DNA of 64,000 nt from Chloroflexota bacterium (GTDB lineage Bacteria > Chloroflexota > Anaerolineae > Anaerolineales > Villigracilaceae). The stretch is taken from contig JAAENC010000579.1 in assembly GCA_024224815.1 (NCBI GenBank), positions 1 to 64,000 of the forward strand, read 5' to 3'. Position numbers and translations under genes: made by a program. The notes beneath the pieces were generated by a model. It was not told the origin of the DNA. It saw nothing but the letters and a program-made list of their open reading frames with translations, and made no database searches. Below, one piece after another: positions 58,096-64,000 of this stretch. The first letter of the stretch is position 1; each line of letters starts with the position of its first letter.

Positions 58096-59097
58096 ATGAA
58101 AACTGATTTCCTTTCTATCCTCTCAAAAACTATCGCTGCCCGCGCTGACCTTTTTGACGAAAAGCACCAATCTGCTTTTCGTCTTTTTAATGGTTTTTTG
58201 GAAGGAAATCCCGAAATAGCTATAGACCTTTACGCTCGGACGGTGGTTATCCACAATTACACTGACTCCCCTGCCGAGGGGGAGTTACTCGTTGAGCAAG
58301 TAAAAGATTTTTTGTTGAGAGAATTTGACTGGCTTAGAGCGATTATCGTTAAAAGGCGCAAAGGAAAAAGCTCGCAAAAAAAGAACGGGCTTTTGGTCTA
58401 CGGCGAAAAAGCAGATGATCGAATCCGCGAGCATGGGGTTTGGTATTCTGTTGACTTGATGATGAATAGAGATGCAAGCCTGTACTTGGATACACGCAAC
58501 TTGCGTAAGTGGGCAATTGAAAACCTACGCGGAAAACGAGTGCTAAATACCTTTGCGTACACCGGAAGTCTGGGGGTCGCCTCGCAAGCCGCGGGTGCGG
58601 AGCGGGTCGTGCAAACAGATTTGAGTCGCAAATTCTTAAATGTTGGGAAAACATCCTACACTCTGAATGGTTTTCCCATCCACAAAAAAGATTTTCAAAC
58701 AGGCGATTTTTGGGCACAAATGAATAAATTTAAACGCGCCGGAGAACTTTTTGATTGTGTTTTTCTTGACCCACCTTTTTTTGCTGAGACAAGTAAGGGA
58801 CGGGTTGATCTTGCGCAAAACGCTGCGCGACTGATCAACAAGGTTCGCCCATTAATTGATAATGACGGCTATTTGGTCGCAATCAACAACGCTCTCTTTC
58901 TCAGCGGCGCAGCGTATTTAGCTACGCTAGAAAAGCTTTGCAAAGACGGCTATTTGGAAATTGAAAAATTCATCCCTGTGCCAAAAGATTTTACTGGTTA
59001 TGCTGAAACGCGCGTCGGGGCACCACCGGTTAATACAAGCCCCTTTAATCACTCAACAAAAATTGCTATACTGAAGGTGCGAAGAAAAGAAAACTGA
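58096..59097 (+). CDS. Class I SAM-dependent rRNA methyltransferase, RlmI/RlmK-like
   Basis: A 333-residue methyltransferase. The N-terminal ~120 residues resemble the substrate-binding part of RlmI/YccW-type enzymes, with GNPEIAIDLYARTVVIHNYT. The SAM domain starts at about 150 (RVLNTFAYTGSLGVASQAAGA). The motif FLDPPFFAETSKGR gives DPPF, and TGYAETRVGAP closes the domain. No PUA domain or m5C Cys motif is evident, so 23S rRNA guanine or cytosine methylation is open. The start is ATG 58096 without a clear ribosome site. The radical SAM gene follows 10 bp after the stop. Confidence 0.82.
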   Translation: MKTDFLSILSKTIAARADLFDEKHQSAFRLFNGFLEGNPEIAIDLYARTVVIHNYTDSPAEGELLVEQVKDFLLREFDWLRAIIVKRRKGKSSQKKNGLLVYGEKADDRIREHGVWYSVDLMMNRDASLYLDTRNLRKWAIENLRGKRVLNTFAYTGSLGVASQAAGAERVVQTDLSRKFLNVGKTSYTLNGFPIHKKDFQTGDFWAQMNKFKRAGELFDCVFLDPPFFAETSKGRVDLAQNAARLINKVRPLIDNDGYLVAINNALFLSGAAYLATLEKLCKDGYLEIEKFIPVPKDFTGYAETRVGAPPVNTSPFNHSTKIAILKVRRKEN

Positions 59098-59107
59098 GGA
59101 GCGCAAA

Positions 59108-60004
59108 ATGGAATTAACCGGCCTACACCTGCTTCTAACCTATCGTTGCAATTTTGAATGTGACCATTGTTTTCTCTGGGGCAGTCCTTGGCAAAGCGGC
59201 ACGATGACCTTGGCACAAATCGATGAGATTCTCCGACAGGCTCAGGAACATAACTCGATCAAATCGATTTATTTCGAGGGCGGTGAACCCTTTCTCTATT
59301 ACCCCATCCTACTCAAGGGCATTCGACTTGCAAAAAAGCTCGGTTTCGAAACAGGGATCGTTTCAAACGGATATTGGGCCACAACCCAAGAAGATGCGCT
59401 AGAGTGGCTCCGTCCTTTCGCCGAGATCCTAGACAGTATTTCTGTGAGCAGTGATCTTTATCATTACAACGAAGAACTCAGCCAACAGGCCCAAAACGCA
59501 CAACAGGCGGCGCAGGAATTAGGGATTTCGCTTGGCTTTATAAGCATTGCACAGCCAGAAGATAACTCTGCTGAAAGCGGCGTTGGGCAACTCCCGGAAG
59601 GTATGTCAGGAATCAAATATCAGGGCCGCGCGGCAACGAAATTAGCAGAGCGCGTTAAAGGACAACCTTGGCGATCATATACAGAATGTCCCTACGAAAA
59701 TCTGCGTGAGCCGGGGCGTGTTCATATAGATCCTTTTGGGTATATGCATATCTGCCAGGGAATCTCAATTGGCAACCTTTTTGAGACTTCTATCAATGAA
59801 ATTTGCGCAACTTATAACGCAGACACACAGCCAATTACAGGAGCCTTACTAAAGGGTGGCCCAGCCGAATTAGCAATACAAAACCAACTGTCTCCCCAGC
59901 AGAATTACGCGGATGCCTGCCATTTATGCGATTGGGCTCGCCAAGAACTGCGGCCACAATTCAGTCAAATTCTGGCTCCAGATCAAATTTATGGGGATTT
60001 CTAA
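59108..60004 (+). CDS. Radical SAM protein with C-terminal SPASM-like Cys region
   Basis: A 298-residue enzyme. The SAM/4Fe-4S motif is LLLTYRCNFECDHCF (Cys16, Cys20, Cys23 in CxxxCxxC form). GGEP follows at about 61-64. The C-terminal part contains additional Cys residues (TECPYENL, MHICQG, ADACHLCDWAR), like a SPASM/Twitch auxiliary cluster. Members modify peptides or tRNA or make cofactors. No small precursor peptide is seen nearby. The stop TAA overlaps the next gene's ATG (TAATG), so it is co-translated with TrmO. Confidence 0.88.
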   Translation: MELTGLHLLLTYRCNFECDHCFLWGSPWQSGTMTLAQIDEILRQAQEHNSIKSIYFEGGEPFLYYPILLKGIRLAKKLGFETGIVSNGYWATTQEDALEWLRPFAEILDSISVSSDLYHYNEELSQQAQNAQQAAQELGISLGFISIAQPEDNSAESGVGQLPEGMSGIKYQGRAATKLAERVKGQPWRSYTECPYENLREPGRVHIDPFGYMHICQGISIGNLFETSINEICATYNADTQPITGALLKGGPAELAIQNQLSPQQNYADACHLCDWARQELRPQFSQILAPDQIYGDF

Positions 60005-60492
60005 TGAAAGTCAAGTACACGCCCATCGGTGTCATCCACAGCCCCTTCACGGAGTTGAGCGGAATGCCTATTCAGCCAACCAGCAAAAGTAGCGCGCGCG
60101 GTTATCTCGAGATATACCCGGAATTCGCCAAAGGGCTAAAAGACTTGGATGGTTTCTCGCATATTTATCTTATTTACCATCTGCACAAAGCAAGACAAGC
60201 AAAACTGACTATCACACCCTTTTTAGATACAAAGCCACATGGTGTCTTTGCCACTCGCGCTCCAAACAGACCAAACCCGATTGGATTATCACTCGTCAAA
60301 TTAGAGCGTATTTCTGGAAACAAAGTCTATGTTGCACAGCTCGATATTCTTAACAAAACGCCGCTACTCGATCTGAAACCATATATCCCCGCCTTTGAAA
60401 ACAGGGAAAATATCCGCACAGGGTGGCTAGAGAAAAAGAGCGAAAAAGTTCGCAAAACAAAGTCAGACCGACGATTTCTCGACGAATCTTAA
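60004..60492 (+). CDS. trmO: tRNA (N6-threonylcarbamoyladenosine37-N6)-methyltransferase TrmO/TsaA family
   Basis: A 162-residue protein. The signature VKYTPIGVIHSPFTEL at the N-terminus, DLDGFSHIYLIYHLHKA, HGVFATRAPNRPNPIGLSLV and LDLKPYIPAF match the TsaA/VirR group. The enzyme methylates t6A37 in tRNA-Thr using SAM. Functional homologues in bacteria and archaea include the ~150-residue form seen here. The true start is ATG 60004, overlapping the radical SAM stop; an upstream open extension lies inside that gene and lacks a ribosome site. The basic C-terminus (KSEKVRKTKSDRRF) is unusual. Confidence 0.92.
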   Translation: MKVKYTPIGVIHSPFTELSGMPIQPTSKSSARGYLEIYPEFAKGLKDLDGFSHIYLIYHLHKARQAKLTITPFLDTKPHGVFATRAPNRPNPIGLSLVKLERISGNKVYVAQLDILNKTPLLDLKPYIPAFENRENIRTGWLEKKSEKVRKTKSDRRFLDES

Positions 60493-60534
60493 TAGAAATC
60501 TACCGAAACCTAAGTATATTCTTCGCTATAACTC

Positions 60535-60543
60535 TGCTACAGT
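60535..60543 (+). promoter_or_regulatory. Extended -10-like element 6 nt before a start codon
   Basis: TGCTACAGT ends six bases before ATG 60550. It matches the pattern at 18809, 39987 and 48857 and predicts a leaderless transcript. Confidence 0.5.
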
Positions 60544-60549
60544 AGAAAA

Positions 60550-61011
60550 ATGATAAATATAGCGAAATATAACCGACTAAAAACATCTCATCGCACGCTC
60601 AAGATTTTGGCTCTTTTAATTTGGCTCATTGGCGGCGTCATGCTCGTCCGCAAAGCGAGCGAGTTGCTGCTCGAAGCTCACGCACTTCGCTCAACATCTC
60701 CCTGGGTTTGGATCGCAATTGTAGCTGGCATTCTTTTGGGTAGCCTAAAAGCTAAATACCTTTTCAGAAAAGCCTGTAAAAAAAATCTCGCCCGCATTGA
60801 CGCGCTGCAAGAACCAAAGTTTTGGCAGTTTTACCGCCCAAATTTCTTTTTCTTTTTGGCACTAATGATAGGAACAGGCGCAACACTATCCAGACTAGCA
60901 CATGGGAATTTCCCCTTCTTACTCGGCGTAGCAACACTAGATTTAAGCATCGCCACAGCCCTGCTTGGAAGCAGTCCTGTTTTTTGGCAAGAAAAAGCAT
61001 TTAGCAAATAA
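60550..61011 (+). CDS. Four-helix membrane protein of unknown function
   Basis: A 153-residue protein with hydrophobic helices at about 16-36, 55-74, 93-111 and 118-136 (ILALLIWLIGGVMLVRKASE, WVWIAIVAGILLGSLKAKYL). Basic residues between them (RKACKKNLARIDAL) suggest a cytoplasmic loop. I do not recognise a family. It resembles small DUF-type membrane proteins common in Chloroflexota. Confidence 0.65.
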   Translation: MINIAKYNRLKTSHRTLKILALLIWLIGGVMLVRKASELLLEAHALRSTSPWVWIAIVAGILLGSLKAKYLFRKACKKNLARIDALQEPKFWQFYRPNFFFFLALMIGTGATLSRLAHGNFPFLLGVATLDLSIATALLGSSPVFWQEKAFSK

Positions 61012-61260
61012 TTATTTTCAAGGGGGGATAAAAGCACGCTCACCGTTTTGGGATTTAACAATCGAATCCGCTCTTGACCCAAACCTGCTCTTACATGGAC
61101 ACACCATTCGCACGAGAAGCACAGGCGAAACAAACACCAAGACTCTTTTTCCACAAAACTACCTGCTACAACAGACAAAGTTCAAATAAATTACAAAAAG
61201 CGACACACTCTGACATTTTTTACTACGATGTGTTGTTTTTTTAATTTCACATCGCCGCAC
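61012..61260. other. Intergenic region without recognisable gene
   Basis: Between the membrane-protein gene and the ROK repressor promoter I see no gene, RNA or repeat. Short open stretches on both strands have no ribosome site and no family-like motif. Confidence 0.4.
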
Positions 61261-61273
61261 TTTGTTAGAATAC

Positions 61274-61302
61274 TTGACAAACTTTTTCAGAAATGCTATT
61301 AT
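61274..61302 (+). promoter_or_regulatory. Sigma-70-type promoter of the second ROK/sugar ABC locus
   Basis: Consensus TTGACA (61274-61279), 17 bp, then TATTAT (61297-61302) with an extended TGC before it. It starts transcription about 25 bases before ATG 61336. Confidence 0.8.
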
Positions 61303-61335
61303 ATTAACATACCAACCTTTCCAGAAGAGTGTCAC

Positions 61336-62562
61336 ATGCACCTAAACGCTTATTTTCGGCATTTCTCAACGCAAAATATCAAAAATATTAACAAACACGT
61401 AATGTTGGATTTGATCCAATTTACGCCTGGGGGCATTTCACGCGCAGAGATGGCGCGACGGCTTGGCTTAACACGTTCAGCAATCACAACGATCGTTAAC
61501 GACTTAATGGAAAGAGGCGCAATTCGAGAATCTGCAAAAAAAACGGGAACAAGCGGACGTCCACGTACGTTACTTGAAATCACGCCCGAAGCCGGATATG
61601 TAGCTGGCGTCGATATGGGCGCGACTCATTTACGGATCATCATATCCAATTTTGGCGCACAAGTCGTTGCAGAGAAAGAAGTTGGTTTTGATATTACCCT
61701 CCCCCCTGAAGTCTGCCTTGAGAAAACAAATCATTTACTCCAAGAATTATTAAAAGAAGTTGGCTTAACTTTATCTCAACTTTCTAGCATTGGCGTTGGT
61801 GTTCTTGGGCCTGTTTCTGCCATCGAAGGCATGGTTATCGCGCCGCCTATTATGCCCGGCTGGGACAAATTCCCTATTCGCACAACACTTGAAACCTTAT
61901 GGGAAGTGCCGATCTCTATAAATAACGATGCCGAACTGGGTGCGCTTGGTGAATGGGCTTACGGAGCAGGCCGAAACAGAAAAGACTTGGCCTATATAAA
62001 GGTTGGGCACGGAATTGGTGCCGGATTCCTGATAAACGGTCAAATCTATCGTGGTTCAACAGGGTCGGCAGGCGAAATTGGTCACCTGACAATAGACGAA
62101 AAGGGGCCTATCTGCACCTGCGGTAACCGTGGCTGCCTTGAAGCTCTTTCAGGCGGCGGAGCCATTGCTTTACAAGCAAAAAAAGCAATAAAAGAAAAAC
62201 AAAACACACAACTCAGAGAGATATCAACAAAGAATATCTCAGCAAAAGATGTCGCATTCGCGGCACAGCGGGGGGATTTGCTAGCTCAAGAAATTATGGA
62301 AGAGGCGGGCGAGCATCTTGGTGTTGCTCTTGCCGGCCTGATTAATATTTTCAACCCCGATATGATCATCGTTGGCGGAGGTGTTGCTCAAATGGGAGAT
62401 ATTCTCCTTGAGCCAATTCGCAAAACGGTTAAAGAACGAAGTCTACTTTCTGCAACAACCAATGTACGCATCACAACGGCTTTGCTCGGCAGACGCTCAT
62501 CAAGTATGGGCGCTGTAGCGCAAGCCCTAAGTATCGCGATACATATGATCGCAGAAAAATAA
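61336..62562 (+). CDS. ROK family transcriptional repressor, second locus
   Basis: A 408-residue repressor. The N-terminal winged helix-turn-helix (ISRAEMARRLGLTRSAITTI, residues about 34-53) is followed by a ROK domain (GVDMGATHLRIII, GVGVLGPVS) with the zinc motif CTCGNRGCLEAL and NPDMIIVGGGVAQMG. It is predicted to sense a sugar or sugar phosphate and to control the downstream transport genes. An upstream frame is open to 61228, but ATG 61336 lies just after the promoter and begins the conserved part. A Shine-Dalgarno-like AAAGGAGGTG follows its stop with no clear start codon near it, as in the first locus. Confidence 0.92.
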   Translation: MHLNAYFRHFSTQNIKNINKHVMLDLIQFTPGGISRAEMARRLGLTRSAITTIVNDLMERGAIRESAKKTGTSGRPRTLLEITPEAGYVAGVDMGATHLRIIISNFGAQVVAEKEVGFDITLPPEVCLEKTNHLLQELLKEVGLTLSQLSSIGVGVLGPVSAIEGMVIAPPIMPGWDKFPIRTTLETLWEVPISINNDAELGALGEWAYGAGRNRKDLAYIKVGHGIGAGFLINGQIYRGSTGSAGEIGHLTIDEKGPICTCGNRGCLEALSGGGAIALQAKKAIKEKQNTQLREISTKNISAKDVAFAAQRGDLLAQEIMEEAGEHLGVALAGLINIFNPDMIIVGGGVAQMGDILLEPIRKTVKERSLLSATTNVRITTALLGRRSSSMGAVAQALSIAIHMIAEK

Positions 62563-62647
62563 AAGGAGGTGGTGTCCCCGCTAAAAATGTAACTTAAAGC
62601 AAGTCCCTATCGAAAAATAATAATAACCCTATTAAGGAGTAAGAAAA

Positions 62648-63856
62648 ATGAAAAAATCACTATTTGTCCTCTTCAGCCTTGTGCTGATTTCCGCTTTTGT
62701 GCTTAGCGCCTGTGGCGGTGCTGCCCCCGCAGCTGAAGAAGCTATGAAAAAAGATCACGCTGAAGAAAGCATGGAAGTTACTGAAGTAACTTTCTGGCAT
62801 GCTTACGGCACCGGTTCTGCTGAAGAAACTGCAATGACTGCGTTGCTTGCTCAAGCTGCTGAGGATATGCCCCAATACAAAATCAACGCCTTACAAATTC
62901 CCTTTGATGACATTTACACTAAGTACCGCACTGATGTTGCTTCTGGTGCTGGTCCTGATATGTTCATTGCCCCCAACGATTCTTTGGGCGACGATGCTCG
63001 CGCCGGGTTAATCGCTGATGTCACAGCTTTAGCTGATGGCAAACTCGGCGATTACGCTCCCCTTTCTGTTGAAGGCATGAGCGTAGACGGCGTACTTTAT
63101 GGTATTCCCGAGTCCCTAAAAGCTGTTGCTTTCTGGTACAACACAGACATGATGCCCGAAGCTCCCGCAACCACAGATGACCTCAAAGCCATGATGGAAG
63201 GCGGTACCCCCGTTGCATTGAGCTTCGGCTGCTACCACCACTGGGGCTTCTTTGGCTCTTTCGGCGGCGAAATCTTTGATAACAGCTGGACCGTTGTTGC
63301 TGGTGACGGTGTTGCCGAATCAATGAGCTACTTGAACGATCTTTATCAGCTTTCCGTAGAAAACGGTTGGCCTAAAAATGACAGCGATGGATTAGCTCCT
63401 TTCACCGAAGGTACCGTAGCTGCTATCACCAATGGTAACTGGGCAATGGGCGACTACAAAGCCGCTCTTGGCGACAAATTAGCTGTTGCTCCTCTCCCTG
63501 CCGGTCCTGGTGGCGCTGCCAACCCCCTTCTCGGTGTTGATGGTTACTATTTCAATCCCAATAGCGCAAACCTCGAAGCAGCAATCGAAGTTGCTCTTTA
63601 TCTGACAAATGCTGACGCTCAAACAATGATGATGAATGATGCTGGACACGTTCCCGCGCTCACTACCGTCGAAGTTACCGATCCTCTAATGCTCGGTCTC
63701 CTCGAAGGTTTCGGCAACGCTTACGTTCGCCCACAAGTTCCTGAACTGGGTCTTTACTGGTCCAACTTCTGTGGAACCGACCAAGTATTTGAAGCTGGCA
63801 CCCCTGCTGCTGACTGGGTCGCTGAAGCAACCACAAATGCTAACAAGAGCGAGTAA
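62648..63856 (+). CDS. Sugar ABC transporter solute-binding lipoprotein (MalE-like)
   Basis: A 402-residue lipoprotein with signal and lipobox LSAC (residue 21), followed by an Ala/Glu-rich linker. The mature part has VTEVTFWHAYGTGSAEETAM, YRTDVASGAGPDMFIAPNDS, LYGIPESLKAVAFWYNTDMM and a WAMGDYKAALGDKLAVAPLP segment, as in maltose/maltodextrin-binding proteins. MalE-type substrate specificity is inferred only. The ribosome site AAGGAG is strong. A hairpin at 63886-63919 separates it from the permease gene. Confidence 0.93.
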   Translation: MKKSLFVLFSLVLISAFVLSACGGAAPAAEEAMKKDHAEESMEVTEVTFWHAYGTGSAEETAMTALLAQAAEDMPQYKINALQIPFDDIYTKYRTDVASGAGPDMFIAPNDSLGDDARAGLIADVTALADGKLGDYAPLSVEGMSVDGVLYGIPESLKAVAFWYNTDMMPEAPATTDDLKAMMEGGTPVALSFGCYHHWGFFGSFGGEIFDNSWTVVAGDGVAESMSYLNDLYQLSVENGWPKNDSDGLAPFTEGTVAAITNGNWAMGDYKAALGDKLAVAPLPAGPGGAANPLLGVDGYYFNPNSANLEAAIEVALYLTNADAQTMMMNDAGHVPALTTVEVTDPLMLGLLEGFGNAYVRPQVPELGLYWSNFCGTDQVFEAGTPAADWVAEATTNANKSE

Positions 63857-63885
63857 TCACGCTTCGTAAATTAGCACTATAATAG

Positions 63886-63919
63886 AACTAGCGTGGGCGG
63901 AAAAACGCCCACGCTAGTT
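63886..63919 (+). terminator. Attenuator hairpin between binding-protein and permease genes
   Basis: AACTAGCGTGGGCG and its complement form a perfect 14-bp stem with a 6-nt A-rich loop followed by T residues. It probably terminates part of the transcription, so the permease is made in smaller amounts. Confidence 0.8.
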
Positions 63920-63949
63920 TTTCTGCCTTTTGATTTGGAGGACTCTCTA

Positions 63950-64000
63950 ATGATGTCAGAAGCCGATAAAAAAGCTCTTCGTTGGGTGAAGTTTCGCCGT
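63950..64000 (+). CDS. Probable ABC permease (MalF-like), 5' fragment
   Basis: Only the first 17 codons are visible (MMSEADKKALRWVKFRR). GGAGGA lies seven bases before the first ATG; a second ATG at 63953 is equally possible. A charged cytoplasmic N-terminus and position after a MalE-like gene fit a MalF-type permease; the rest lies beyond the window. Confidence 0.6.
   Translation, partial: MMSEADKKALRWVKFRR

Noticed and set aside
60965-61189. A 74-codon open frame after the membrane protein gene.
   Set aside because: It overlaps the preceding gene, has no ribosome site and resembles no protein family.
61261-61281. TTTGT...ACAAA around the -35 box of the second ROK locus as a ROK operator.
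   Set aside because: Arms are only 5 bp and spacing differs from the convincing operator at 11547-11571.

Overview
The window looks like a chromosomal piece of a Chloroflexota bacterium, most likely class Anaerolineae. This is inferred from gene content, not from a marker-gene tree: a Ser/Thr kinase next to a triple-FHA ABC exporter, a c-type cytochrome fused to cytochrome b, many ROK proteins, lipoproteins with Cys lipoboxes and sugar ABC transporters of the MalEFG type. No phage, plasmid, CRISPR array, rRNA operon or intact insertion sequence is visible. Intergenic spaces are short and most convergent gene pairs are separated by strong perfect hairpins.

Layout. (a) 1-11603, minus strand: a probable amino-sugar uptake and catabolism operon read from one promoter with a ROK-type operator. 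In transcription order it has a ROK repressor, a large ROK-like kinase paralogue, a PIG-L deacetylase, a SIS protein, a ROK kinase, a solute-binding lipoprotein, two permeases, two Gfo/Idh/MocA dehydrogenases and a GlmS-like SIS isomerase/deaminase that runs off the left edge. (b) 11604-13547: a gene-remnant strip holding the 3' end of an aldo/keto reductase and a frameshifted DapF-like gene whose two catalytic Cys positions are Ser, followed by an intact luxS. (c) 13.5-25.2 kb: housekeeping and envelope genes (rluB, scpB, two lipoproteins, UDP-glucuronate decarboxylase, GtrA, thioesterase, ChlI-like ATPase, GT39-like membrane protein, rsmD, CNNM/CorC-type protein, deazaflavin-type reductase). 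(d) 25.5-31.4 kb: a PAS/GAF/GAF/HD-GYP c-di-GMP phosphodiesterase, deoB, a TIGR00027-type methyltransferase and a CPBP protease. (e) 31.5-39.9 kb, minus strand: a fatty-acid beta-oxidation regulon (TetR regulator with a palindromic operator, MBL hydrolase, two acyl-CoA dehydrogenases, FadB-like fusion, thiolase, SCP2 protein). (f) 40-44 kb: small membrane proteins, hemolysin III, a NYN-domain protein, a GT4 glycosyltransferase, tRNA-Thr(CGT). (g) 44.2-48.7 kb: cytochrome c-b fusion plus Rieske protein, a response regulator and a histidine kinase with a disrupted 5' end. (h) 48.9-57.8 kb: YwbE, a DEAD-box helicase, then a signalling/transport locus of two lipoproteins, a Ser/Thr kinase and an FHA-ABC exporter. 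(i) 58-64 kb: an RlmI-like methyltransferase, radical SAM protein, TrmO, a membrane protein, then a second ROK-regulated sugar ABC locus that leaves the right edge.

The most unusual points are: five exactly 16-residue-spaced AGT(x)(I/V)E repeats in the kinase juxtamembrane region, beside a transporter with three FHA domains, which suggests phospho-threonine docking; the Ser/Ser DapF-like gene paired with luxS; the fused cytochrome c-b with a CX4CH haem motif; two unequal adjacent acyl-CoA dehydrogenases, one without the usual catalytic Glu; and a recurring extended -10 element (TGnTAnAnT) placed exactly 6 nt before the start codon of several genes, suggesting leaderless transcripts.
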